Shown here: positions 29,590 through 36,782 of the stretch, one piece after another
Layout: every line of letters begins with the position of its first letter
How positions within the stretch are numbered: position 1 is the first letter of the stretch
DNA from: Cyanobacteria bacterium M_surface_10_m1_298
GTDB taxonomy: Bacteria > Cyanobacteriota > Cyanobacteriia > PCC-6307 > Cyanobiaceae
Assembly: GCA_016882485.1 (NCBI GenBank)
Contig: VGPT01000013.1
Coordinates: 1-36,782 of the forward strand
Reading direction: 5' to 3'
DNA length: 36,782 nucleotides
Made by a program: the position numbers and the translations under genes
The notes under the pieces: generated by a model
What the model was told of the DNA's origin: nothing
Database searches by the model: none
The model's input: the letters and a program-made list of their open reading frames with translations, nothing else

Positions 29590-30936
29590 GTGCAGCAATT
29601 GCTCAATCAGATCAATGGAGTGGTGTGGGGCCCGATCACCCTCTGGTTGATCGGACTCACCGGTCTGTATCTGATGGTGGGGCTGCGCTTCATGCCCCTG
29701 CGCCGCATCGGTTTTGCGGTGCGGCAGACCCTCGGCTCGATGCGTCATTCCTCGGGGGAAGGGGATGTCAGCGCCTTCGCCTCGTTGATGACGGCCCTGG
29801 CTGCCACCATCGGCACGGGCAATGTGGCGGGTGTCGCCGGAGCGATCGGGGTCGGTGGGCCCGGTGCCGTGTTCTGGATGTGGCTGATTGCCCTGGTGGG
29901 CATGGCCACGAAATACGCCGAGTCGCTGTTGGCGGTGCATCACCGGGAGGTCGATGAGCTCGGGGAGCATGTCGGCGGGCCGATGTATGTGATCCGCAAC
30001 GGCCTGGGCAAGGGCTGGGGCTGGCTGGCGGTGCTGTTTGCCCTGTTTGGCACCCTCGCCGGATTCGGCATCGGCAATGGGGTGCAGGCCCATGAGCTGG
30101 CGAAGGCCATCAACCTGGCTTTCGGGATCCCCCCTCTCGCCACAGGCATCGTGGTGGCGGCGCTCACCTTCGCTGTGATCATCGGCGGGATCGAGCGGAT
30201 CGGCCGTGTCGCCTCCGCCGTGGTGCCGTTCATGGCGATCGTCTACGTGGGGGGATCACTCACGATCCTTTTGGCGCACGTTGGGGAGATTCCAGCGGCC
30301 CTGGCGTTGATCGTGCGCGATGCCTTCACCGCGCAGGCTCTGGCGGGCGGGGCCATCGGCGTGATGATCCAGAAGGGCATTGCCCGAGGCGTGTTCTCCA
30401 ATGAGGCTGGCTTGGGCACCGCGCCCATTGCTCAGGCCGCGGCAAAGCCGGGCGATCCGGTGCTGCAAGGCTCGGTGGCGATGCTTGGCACCTTCATCGA
30501 CACGATCATCGTCTGCACGATGACCGCTCTGGTGATCGTGATCAGCGGCGCGTGGTTGCCTCTGGAGGGCGCCGACGCGCCCACGGGCGTGGCCCTGACC
30601 ATGGCGGCCTTTGACTGGGGTCTGCCCGGAGGGGCTTGGTTGGTGACCTTCGGCACCGTGTTTTTCACGGCCACCACGATCCTGGGCTGGGGTTACTACA
30701 GCGAGCGCTGCCTGGAGTTTCTGGTGGGCGTGAAGGGCATCAAGCCATTCCGTTTGGTCTGGGTGGCGGTGGTGGTGCTGGGTTCGGTGGCCAGTTTTGA
30801 TCTGATCTGGACGATCGCCGACATCCTCAACGGTCTGATGGCGATCCCCAACCTGATCAGCCTGCTGCTGCTCAGTGGCACCGTGTTCCAGCTCACGCGC
30901 AGCTACGACTTCAAGGCCCGCAGCAGCTCCCGTTGA
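29590..30936 (+). CDS. Sodium:alanine/glycine symporter (AGCS family)
   Basis: The 448-residue protein has about ten hydrophobic segments and AGCS signatures: SAFASLMTALAATIGTGNVAGVAGAI, GGPGAVFWMWLIALVGMATKYAESLLAVHHR, GVFSNEAGLGTAPIAQAAA and FTATTILGWGYYSERCLEFLVG. The family takes up alanine or glycine with sodium, in line with a marine or brackish lifestyle. Start GTG 29590 gives MQQLLNQINGVVWGPITLWLIG, right for this family. Confidence 0.93.
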   Translation: MQQLLNQINGVVWGPITLWLIGLTGLYLMVGLRFMPLRRIGFAVRQTLGSMRHSSGEGDVSAFASLMTALAATIGTGNVAGVAGAIGVGGPGAVFWMWLIALVGMATKYAESLLAVHHREVDELGEHVGGPMYVIRNGLGKGWGWLAVLFALFGTLAGFGIGNGVQAHELAKAINLAFGIPPLATGIVVAALTFAVIIGGIERIGRVASAVVPFMAIVYVGGSLTILLAHVGEIPAALALIVRDAFTAQALAGGAIGVMIQKGIARGVFSNEAGLGTAPIAQAAAKPGDPVLQGSVAMLGTFIDTIIVCTMTALVIVISGAWLPLEGADAPTGVALTMAAFDWGLPGGAWLVTFGTVFFTATTILGWGYYSERCLEFLVGVKGIKPFRLVWVAVVVLGSVASFDLIWTIADILNGLMAIPNLISLLLLSGTVFQLTRSYDFKARSSSR

Positions 30937-30987
30937 CCGTTCCCTCGGCCTTAGCTAGGCCCGGAGGAGATCGTCCATCTGCCGGCG

Positions 30988-31965
30988 TTGGTGGCTTCCC
31001 TCAACGATCCAGCGCTGCGGCTTGATCCGGCCACGGCCCGTTCTGCTTTGGCGGCACTGCTAGGGGTGGCGCAGTTCTGTGCGGGCGGGCCTGAGATTGA
31101 TCCCGCTGAACGCCTCACGATCGAGGCGATCCGAGATCACCTGGCCCATCAGCCCGATCTCGATCTCGATGGCCTCAGCCCCCTGACCCCGGAGGCCCTG
31201 GCGGAGCAGGTCAGTGACCCGATCTGGCGGGAGCGCATCCTCCGCGGCATGACCGTGGTGGCCTTGATGGACGGTCAGCTCAGTGAGGAGCGCCTGAGCT
31301 ACCTGCGTCGCGCTGCACGCTCGCTCGGGGTCGGCGAGGTGGTGGTCAACACCTACGCCAACCTGGTGCATGAGCGCATGGCCCTGGTGCGGCTCGACAT
31401 GGCCCGCCGTGGTTTTCTGGTCGGGGCCGTTCGCGACTTCCTGGGCCGCGGCCGCCTCGAGGCGGCGATGCAGCTGGCCCGCTATGTGCTGAAGCAAAGC
31501 GATCCGGCTCTGGCAGCCCGTTATCGCGCCCTCGGCGACTTGCCGGAGGGAACGCTCGGGCACGCCTACATCCAGTTCATTGAAAGCAATGGGTTTTCGG
31601 TGCCGGGTGAACCGGGAGGGCCCCCTCCTCCGATCGCTCGGCATGACTGCATGCATGTGCTGGGTGGTTATGGCACCAGCCCTGCCGAAGAAGGTGGCGT
31701 GGCAGGCCTGCAGGCCGGGATGAGCCGTAGCAGTGATCCCTTCTTCTCGATCCTGTTGGTGCTCGCCGAATTCCAGCTGGGACGCTCGGTCGTGCCGATT
31801 GAGACCGGTCAGCACCAGCACGATCTTGACCCCGCTGTGCTGTTTCAGGGGCTTGAGCGGGGTCTGCAGATGAACCGCAACCTCATCGGCGACTGGGATC
31901 TGTTCGCCGATGCGGCGGTCCCGCTGGAGGAGCTGCGGCTCCGCTATGGCATTCCACCGCGGTAG
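30988..31965 (+). CDS. TerB-like domain fused to a COQ4-like domain
   Basis: Residues about 20-115 form an all-helical TerB/DUF533-like module (AALLGVAQFCAGGPEIDPAERLTIEAI, then VVALMDGQLSEERLSYLRRAARSLG). The C-terminal part matches COQ4: PEGTLGHAYIQFIESNGF, then HDxxHx11E with His219, Asp220, His223 and Glu235. COQ4 binds zinc and supports ubiquinone synthesis in mitochondria and bacteria, whereas cyanobacteria make plastoquinone and phylloquinone. The start may be TTG 30988 or GTG 30991; a GGAGGAG lies about 20 bases upstream. A quinone or lipid-related role is inference. Confidence 0.82.
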   Translation: MVASLNDPALRLDPATARSALAALLGVAQFCAGGPEIDPAERLTIEAIRDHLAHQPDLDLDGLSPLTPEALAEQVSDPIWRERILRGMTVVALMDGQLSEERLSYLRRAARSLGVGEVVVNTYANLVHERMALVRLDMARRGFLVGAVRDFLGRGRLEAAMQLARYVLKQSDPALAARYRALGDLPEGTLGHAYIQFIESNGFSVPGEPGGPPPPIARHDCMHVLGGYGTSPAEEGGVAGLQAGMSRSSDPFFSILLVLAEFQLGRSVVPIETGQHQHDLDPAVLFQGLERGLQMNRNLIGDWDLFADAAVPLEELRLRYGIPPR

Positions 31966-32007
31966 GGCCTGCGGCCTATCCCGTTTCTCTTTCTGCGATC
32001 AGATCCC

Positions 32008-32490
32008 ATGAACGACCGCTTCCATCCCGAGTCGGCCCTTGGCCGGGCCATCTTCTGGCTCTGTCTGGTGGCCTATGGCCTGCACGTGATCGAGGAATAC
32101 GACCTGGGTTGGCAGCCCTGGGCTGTTCAGGTGCTCGGTTTGCCCGTGACCTGGGGCGACTTCTACATCACGAACGGCTTCGGGGTGATTCCCCTGGGAT
32201 TGCTCGCCGGCAGTGTGGGCTGGCAGGTGCCGGCCGCAGCCCTGTTATTGCCGGGGGTGATGTTGGTGAACGCCGTGGGCTTCCACGTGCTTCCGTTTGT
32301 ACGCACCGGTCAGTTCTCTCCGGGGCTGATCACGGCTCTGCTGTTGTTCTTCCCGCTGGCGGGCTGGTGTGTGATCACCGCCTTTCGCCATCACCGCAAG
32401 GCCCTGCTGCTGGCGATGCCTCTGTCGGTATTGATCATGGCCTTCCCCGTGGTGATCCTGTTGCTCAAGCCGGTGCTGGGCTACAGCTGA
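32008..32490 (+). CDS. HXXEE-domain membrane protein
   Basis: The 160-residue protein has HVIEEYDLGW at residues 27-36, the signature of the HXXEE family, and four or five hydrophobic segments (IPLGLLAGSVGW, AAALLLPGVMLVNAVGFHVL, ITALLLFFPLAGWCVITAF, LLLAMPLSVLIMAFPVVILLL). The family is a group of integral membrane proteins of unknown function. ATG 32008 starts 42 bases after the TerB-COQ4 fusion on the same strand. It converges with the SDR gene. Confidence 0.85.
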   Translation: MNDRFHPESALGRAIFWLCLVAYGLHVIEEYDLGWQPWAVQVLGLPVTWGDFYITNGFGVIPLGLLAGSVGWQVPAAALLLPGVMLVNAVGFHVLPFVRTGQFSPGLITALLLFFPLAGWCVITAFRHHRKALLLAMPLSVLIMAFPVVILLLKPVLGYS

Positions 32491-32502
32491 GCAACGGGGG
32501 CT

Positions 32503-33201
32503 TCAGGCCTCGAGGTTGCAGCTCACCGCCAGCTCGAAGGGCACGCAGCTGTTGGGCAGCTCCAGCAGCTGGGCGCTGAGGGAGGCGATGTCGCCGGGTT
32601 GGCTCATCGATTCCTTCGGCATCGCCTTCACAGCGGCGGCCATCTCGGTGTTGACCCAGCTGGGGCAGATCGCAGTGACGCGGATGCCCTGTTCCCAGCC
32701 TTCGTTGCGCATGGTCTGGCAGAGGCCCATCAAGGCGAACTTGCTGGCGGTGTAGCCGGCCAGGCGACCCTTCGAGCGTTTGCCGCTCATCGACACCAGC
32801 ACCACAATCCGCCCGGAGCCATGGGAAGCAAGCTGGGGCCAGGCGGATCGGGTGAGGGTCCAGGGACCCATCACGTTCACATCCCAGAGCTGCTGGATCT
32901 CGGATTCCTGTGTGTCTTCAAACAGCAGAGGCACCCGGGAGAACACACCGGCGCAGTGGATCACGCTGTCGAACTGGCCGAAGTGATCCAAGCTGGCCTG
33001 CACCCAGGCGGTCGCTGATGCGGGATCGCTGGCTTCGTAGGGCTGCAGCAGCACCCGATCGCTCTTTGCCAGGGCGGTTCCGAGTAGGGATTCGGGCTGG
33101 CGCACTCCCAGACTGAGGCGATGCCCATCGGTCAGCAACCGTTCGGCGATGGCGCGGCCGATGCCTCGGCTGGCCCCACTGATCAGAACCGTGCGCGTCA
33201 T
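32503..33201 (-). CDS. Short-chain dehydrogenase/reductase (SDR)
   Basis: The 232-residue classical SDR has the cofactor motif GASRGIG (9-15), the NVMG motif, Ser137/Ser139 and the catalytic pair Tyr150/Lys154 in AGYTASKFAL. The Arg after GAS in the cofactor motif favours NADPH. The substrate cannot be told. Its ATG (33199-33201) follows the stop codon of gor directly with no bases between, so the two are translationally coupled; a redox link to glutathione is suggested by position only. Confidence 0.9.
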   Translation of the reverse strand: MTRTVLISGASRGIGRAIAERLLTDGHRLSLGVRQPESLLGTALAKSDRVLLQPYEASDPASATAWVQASLDHFGQFDSVIHCAGVFSRVPLLFEDTQESEIQQLWDVNVMGPWTLTRSAWPQLASHGSGRIVVLVSMSGKRSKGRLAGYTASKFALMGLCQTMRNEGWEQGIRVTAICPSWVNTEMAAAVKAMPKESMSQPGDIASLSAQLLELPNSCVPFELAVSCNLEA

Positions 33202-34563
33202 CTAATTCGGCATGGTGACGAACTCCTCGGCCACCGTGGGATGCAGAGCCATGGTGCGATCGAAGTCGGCCTTGGTGGCTCCCATGCCAATGGCGATCGC
33301 CGCCATTTGCACGATCTCGGCGGCGTGCTCTCCCACCATGTGGCAACCCACCACCTTGCCGCTCGCCAGCTCGACCACCAGCTTGAGCAGCACCTTGGGA
33401 TCACGGGCCGGCAGGGCCTGGCTCATGGGCCGGAAGCGAGCCCGGTGCACCCGCACCCCATCGGCCCCGAAGCGCTCGATCGCCTGCTCCTCAGTGAGCC
33501 CCACCCCGGATAGCTCGGGCTGGGAGAACACGGCGCTGGCCACCAGGTTGTGATCCACCTGGCGCGGCTTGTTTCCCCAGATCGTGTCTGCCAGAGCCCT
33601 GCCTTCATCAATGGCAACCGGGGTGAGATTGATGCGGTCGGTGACGTCTCCCACGGCGTAGATGTGGGGCACGTTGGTGACTTGGCCTGCATCCACCGGG
33701 ATGCGGTGCCCCTCCCGGGCGACGCCGGCGGCCTCCAGGTTGAGGCCTTCAAGGAAGGGTTGACGGCCGGTGGCCAGCAGCACGCCGTTGCAGGGCAGGT
33801 GTTCACCGCTCTGGCTGATCACGCTGAGATTCCCCGGTGTGCCCTCAATCGCCGAGGGGCTGTGAGTCAAGCGGATCTCGATGCCCTCGGCCTCCATCGC
33901 CTCCTGCACCGCCCGGCTGGACTCGCGATCAAAGCCCCGCAGCAGGTGATCGCCGCGCACCAGCTGGGTGACCTGCACGCCGAGGCCATTGAGAATGCCG
34001 GCGAATTCACAGGCGATGAAGCCGGCGCCTACGACCACCACCCGTTCGGGGAAGCGCTCGAGGTTGAACAGGTCATCGCTGACCCAGCCCAGCTCGGCAC
34101 CGGGGATGTTGGGCCGGTGGGGGCGTCCGCCCACGGCGATCAGGATGCGATCGGCCTGCAACCGGCGCAGCTCCTCGCCCTGGGGGCTCTGCACGCTGAT
34201 CGTCCGGTCATCGGCGAAACGCCCCCAGCCCCGCACCAGTTCCACGCCCGCTTTCTCGAGGAAGCCGATGTGCAGCTGGTTGAGCCGATCCACCTCAGCG
34301 CGCACCCGGCGCAGCAGCTCGCTGCTGTCGTGGCGCACCTCGCCCACGCTCCAGCCGTAACTGGATGCATCGCTGAGCTGATGGCGGATGGCTGATCCGT
34401 AGACCATCAATTTTTTGGGAACGCAGCCGCGGATCACGCAGGTGCCTCCCACCCGATCCCCCTCGACGATCGCCACCCGGGCGCCATAGCTGGCGGCTCG
34501 TTTCGCGGCTGCCAGCCCGCCAGAGCCTGCCCCGATCACCACCAGGTCGAAGTGCTCGCTCAT
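33202..34563 (-). CDS. gor: Glutathione-disulfide reductase
   Basis: This 453-residue flavoprotein reduces oxidised glutathione with NADPH. FDLVVIGAGSGGLAAAKRAA is the FAD motif, GGTCVIRGCVPKKLMVYGS carries the redox-active Cys42/Cys47 (the CVIRGC version of plant and cyanobacterial enzymes), VVVVGAGFIACEFAG is the NADPH motif and ALHPTVAEEF has the C-terminal HPTxxEE signature. ATG 34563 fits the family length. It is divergent from the DUF302 gene with a palindrome-rich gap of 109 bases and is followed directly by the SDR gene. Confidence 0.97.
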   Translation of the reverse strand: MSEHFDLVVIGAGSGGLAAAKRAASYGARVAIVEGDRVGGTCVIRGCVPKKLMVYGSAIRHQLSDASSYGWSVGEVRHDSSELLRRVRAEVDRLNQLHIGFLEKAGVELVRGWGRFADDRTISVQSPQGEELRRLQADRILIAVGGRPHRPNIPGAELGWVSDDLFNLERFPERVVVVGAGFIACEFAGILNGLGVQVTQLVRGDHLLRGFDRESSRAVQEAMEAEGIEIRLTHSPSAIEGTPGNLSVISQSGEHLPCNGVLLATGRQPFLEGLNLEAAGVAREGHRIPVDAGQVTNVPHIYAVGDVTDRINLTPVAIDEGRALADTIWGNKPRQVDHNLVASAVFSQPELSGVGLTEEQAIERFGADGVRVHRARFRPMSQALPARDPKVLLKLVVELASGKVVGCHMVGEHAAEIVQMAAIAIGMGATKADFDRTMALHPTVAEEFVTMPN

Positions 34564-34617
34564 GACGAAGGGAGGCGGATGGCCGACGACTACCCCTTAA
34601 GCCTAAGGCTATGCTGG

Positions 34618-34630
34618 TATGCGCATATGC
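34618..34630. promoter_or_regulatory. Overlapping palindromes between gor and the DUF302 gene
   Basis: TATGCGCATA (34618-34627) and GCATATGC (34623-34630) overlap by five bases, with another TATGC a few bases upstream. The 109-base region between the two divergent genes must contain both promoters, and this AT-containing block is the most operator-like part. No regulator can be assigned. An imperfect CCTTA/TAAGG repeat lies at about 34595-34608. Confidence 0.35.
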
Positions 34631-34672
34631 AGCTACAGCGTTTCTTCTGGTTGTTCTTCGCTCCCTTGACCT

Positions 34673-35062
34673 GTGATCCATCTCCAAAGCAGCGCCCGCT
34701 CCTTCTCGGAGGTCTGCGAGCGCATGGCCCCCGCCTGTCAGAGCCAGGGCTGTGGCGTTCTCGCCCAGCACAACGTCGGTGACACCCTGCGCAGCAAGGG
34801 CATCGACTACTCCGGGCAGTGCATTGTGTTCGAGATCTGCCAGCCCTCCCATGCGGCGGCGATCCTGCAGGCCGATCCGCATCTCGCTTCCGGCTTGCCC
34901 TGCCGCATCGCCGTCTCCCAGCAGGGAAGCGAGCCGGTCAGCGTGAGCATGTTTTCACCAGAGCAGCTGCTGCGCGAGGCCAGCTCCGATGCGGTGATTC
35001 AGCGGGTTGCCTCTCAGGTGGAGCAGGAGACGCTGCGGATCATGGAGCTGGTGGCTCACTGA
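34673..35062 (+). CDS. DUF302 domain protein
   Basis: This 129-residue protein begins at GTG 34673 and follows the DUF302 pattern of GVLAQHNVGDTLRSKGIDYSGQCIVFEICQPSHAAAILQADPHLASGLPCRIAVSQQG. DUF302 proteins are small, widespread and of unknown function; some are heat- or metal-responsive. Two Cys (EICQPS, LPCRI) are family-typical. It is divergent from gor. The start may be correct, as no better start lies upstream. Confidence 0.82.
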   Translation: MIHLQSSARSFSEVCERMAPACQSQGCGVLAQHNVGDTLRSKGIDYSGQCIVFEICQPSHAAAILQADPHLASGLPCRIAVSQQGSEPVSVSMFSPEQLLREASSDAVIQRVASQVEQETLRIMELVAH

Positions 35063-35121
35063 GCAGGCCCCGTTGCTGGGATGGCTCCCCTTAGAACAGG
35101 GGAGCTTTTGACCCTGGGTGG

Positions 35122-36381
35122 ATGTCTGCCGCGATCGCTGATCCCCTCGGTTGGGACGATCTGCAGGAGCTGCTGCCTCCCCAGAGCGAGCTTCAGTTGA
35201 TGCAGGCGCGGATCGAAGGCCCCACCAACGCCCAGGCCCGCTTGCGTCTGTTCGGGCGCCCGGAGTCGGAGGTGAGGGTCACCCTGTACCGCGATCACCA
35301 CGCCTGGTGCCCCTACTGCCAGAAGGTGTGGCTCTGGCTGGAGGAGAAGCGAATCCCTTACCGGATCCGCAAGGTGACGATGTTCTGCTACGGCGAGAAG
35401 GAGCGCTGGTACAAGCAGATCGTGCCCTCGGGGATGCTGCCTGCCCTGGAGCTCGATGGGCAGCTCTACACCGAAAGCGATCTGATCCTGCAGGCCCTCG
35501 AGCAGACCTTCGGGCCCCTGGAGGCCGGCCTCAGCGACCCGGATGTGTTCCCGCTGCGGCAGTTGGAGCGCCGTTTGTTCCGGGCCTGGTGTCAATGGCT
35601 CTGCTACTGCGAGGGTGCGGGCCCCCACAGCGCGCCGGCGGAGCAGCATTTCGCCCGCATGGCGGGTTTGGTGGAGGAGGCCCTTGAGGCGACAGAGGGT
35701 CCGTTCTTCCTGCCGCGCTTCAGCACTGCCGATGTGATTTTCATCCCCTACCTCGAGCGGATGAATGCCTCGCTGGCTTATTACAAAGGCTACGGCCTGC
35801 GCACGGAGCACCCGGCGATCGATCGCTGGTTCACAGCCCTTGAGCAGCGCTCCACCTATCTCGGCACCCAGAGCGATATCCACACCCACGCCCATGATCT
35901 GCCCCCGCAGATGGGCTGCTGCCTGGCCAGTGGCAGCGCGGAGCAGCGCCATGTGGCTCGGCTGATCGATCAGGGCCCCTGGCCGGTGCAGCATCCAGCC
36001 GTGATCGAGACCCGGCACCCCTCTCCGCCCGGTGCAGCCTTGGAAGCTCTGGCTCGGATTCTGCGCCACCGCGATCGTTTGCTGGCGGTGAATCCCTTTG
36101 GATCCTCCTCGGATCTGGATGCCGCGCTGCGCTGCGCCCTCACCACCCTGGTGCGCCCGCAATTCGGTGTGGTGCGCCCCCCAGCGGGTACGGCAGCGGG
36201 TCTGCGCTATCTGCGCGATCGCATCAGTGTGCCCCGCGACATGTCACTGCATGCAGCCCGCATGCTGCGCGGCGCTCTCGAGACCTGTGCCGCGCAGGTG
36301 GGAGAGGAGCAGGGCCCTGGCCTGCCGGTGCAGCATCGCCGCGATCAGAACCCGGAGCCCTTCCTAGTGGCCGCCGCTTGA
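35122..36381 (+). CDS. Glutathione S-transferase-like protein with a long C-terminal extension
   Basis: The protein has 419 residues. The N-terminal 50 residues are family-atypical. Residues 51-130 form a thioredoxin-fold domain with WCPYCQKVWLWLEEKRIPYRI (Cys63/Cys66), a glutaredoxin-like CPYC site, and PSGMLPALELDGQLYTESD (cis-Pro and Glu-Ser motifs). Residues 145-255 fit the helical GST domain (LPRFSTADVIFIPYLERM). Some 160 extra residues then follow, without a domain I recognise. GSTs are 200-250 residues; such long forms occur in plants and cyanobacteria. The CPYC site suggests thiol transfer and makes gor a sensible neighbour. Confidence 0.85.
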   Translation: MSAAIADPLGWDDLQELLPPQSELQLMQARIEGPTNAQARLRLFGRPESEVRVTLYRDHHAWCPYCQKVWLWLEEKRIPYRIRKVTMFCYGEKERWYKQIVPSGMLPALELDGQLYTESDLILQALEQTFGPLEAGLSDPDVFPLRQLERRLFRAWCQWLCYCEGAGPHSAPAEQHFARMAGLVEEALEATEGPFFLPRFSTADVIFIPYLERMNASLAYYKGYGLRTEHPAIDRWFTALEQRSTYLGTQSDIHTHAHDLPPQMGCCLASGSAEQRHVARLIDQGPWPVQHPAVIETRHPSPPGAALEALARILRHRDRLLAVNPFGSSSDLDAALRCALTTLVRPQFGVVRPPAGTAAGLRYLRDRISVPRDMSLHAARMLRGALETCAAQVGEEQGPGLPVQHRRDQNPEPFLVAAA

Positions 36382-36570
36382 TCAGCGGCCGTTGATGCTC
36401 GATTTCTTCTGCATCAGGTAGGTCACCAGTTCCTGTTGAAGAGAGATCAGCTCGCGGGTGCAGCCACGGAACGCGGCGCGGTGACGGATCTCTTCGTGTC
36501 GCGTATTCAGATCGCGCAACATCAGGTCGATCGCATCGAGTTGCGCCCGGTTCATCGACTCAATCTGCAC
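36382..36570 (-). CDS. Small helical hypothetical protein (62 aa)
   Basis: MNRAQLDAIDLMLRDLNTRHEEIRHRAAFRGCTRELISLQQELVTYLMQKKSS is predicted to be a helical hairpin with a coiled-coil look. The start is GTG 36570 or ATG 36555. The gene directly follows the end of the GST-like gene (stop codons on opposite strands one base apart). I recognise no family. Confidence 0.6.
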   Translation of the reverse strand: MQIESMNRAQLDAIDLMLRDLNTRHEEIRHRAAFRGCTRELISLQQELVTYLMQKKSSINGR

Positions 36571-36636
36571 TCATCCGACCCTATCAACCACTGGTTTGGA
36601 AGCTCGCTAGCGTCCGGCTATCGAAACCTCCGGGCG

Positions 36637-36782
36637 ATGACGAGCGCTTCCCGCTTCTCCGGGCTTTTGGCGGTGATGGGGCTCCTGGCCTCTCCCCTTC
36701 CCGCTCTGCTGGCTCCACCGGAGGCCTCCGCTCTCGAGCTCAACGGGCAGACCTATTTCACCCAGCCGCCCTGGAAGGTCGA
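36637..36782 (+). CDS. Exported protein, N-terminal fragment (DUF2808-like, cut by window edge)
   Basis: From ATG 36637 the readable part gives MTSASRFSGLLAVMGLLASPLPALLAPPEASALELNGQTYFTQPPWKV. This is a signal peptide with an Ala-x-Ala site near residue 32, then ELNGQTYFTQPPWKV, which resembles the start of the cyanobacterial DUF2808 exported family. Only 48 codons are inside the window, so the assignment is tentative. Confidence 0.55.
   Translation, partial: MTSASRFSGLLAVMGLLASPLPALLAPPEASALELNGQTYFTQPPWKV

Overview
The window looks like chromosomal DNA of a GC-rich unicellular picocyanobacterium (marine or brackish Synechococcus/Cyanobium type). Pointers to this are a one-helix high-light-inducible protein (17392-17535) with an HLR1/RpaB-like site upstream, proteins of families that I know mainly from cyanobacteria (DUF3318, CGLD27/DUF1230, DUF2811, DUF3386), a plant-like methyl-end fatty acid desaturase, a cyanobacterial-type glutathione reductase, and an MIF-type tautomerase like the one known from marine picocyanobacteria. 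Genes are dense, lie on both strands, and often overlap by a few bases. The genus is an inference from gene content; no rRNA is present.

Layout. 1-2112 is an accessory region. A nearly identical 239-bp direct repeat (1-239 and 1338-1576), each copy followed by its own plus-strand terminator, brackets a DUF433/DUF5615 toxin-antitoxin pair. A hicB gene and a 5'-truncated hicA follow. 2185-4410 carries a fatty acid desaturase and a zinc alcohol dehydrogenase. 4436-7097 is a regulatory cluster: two short sigma-70 proteins that both lack region 4, a LuxR-type response regulator, two unknown proteins, and a pair of identical palindromes 21 bp apart. A GH57 glycoside hydrolase (7135-8556) follows immediately.

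8758-11899 holds small hypothetical, membrane and exported proteins, including a GlsB/YeaQ family protein, an HExxH protein and a lipoprotein related to L,D-transpeptidases. 11920-12593 is an MntA/HepT toxin-antitoxin pair, followed by a TrpF-like protein, an MIF-type tautomerase and a ferredoxin-metallo-beta-lactamase fusion (12606-14495). 14501-18326 contains YjbQ, a C39-like peptidase, hli and several unknown proteins. 18391-22080 holds a long CbiX with an MxCxxC motif and a His-rich tail, a DUF2811 protein, a GMC oxidoreductase and an initiator tRNA-Met. 22154-28809 is mostly housekeeping: a transaldolase-like aldolase, asparaginase, CGLD27, RsfS, DUF3318 and carB.

28863-36782 contains DUF3386, an AGCS amino-acid symporter, a TerB-COQ4 fusion, an HXXEE membrane protein, an SDR enzyme abutting glutathione reductase, DUF302, a long GST-like protein, a small unknown protein and the start of an exported DUF2808-like protein. 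Glutathione reductase, the GST-like protein and DUF302 suggest a redox/detoxification neighbourhood.

I found no CRISPR array, rRNA, transposase or phage gene. The observations most worth following are the repeat-bracketed toxin-antitoxin cassette, the region-4-less sigma cluster with its paired palindromes, and the TerB-COQ4 fusion.
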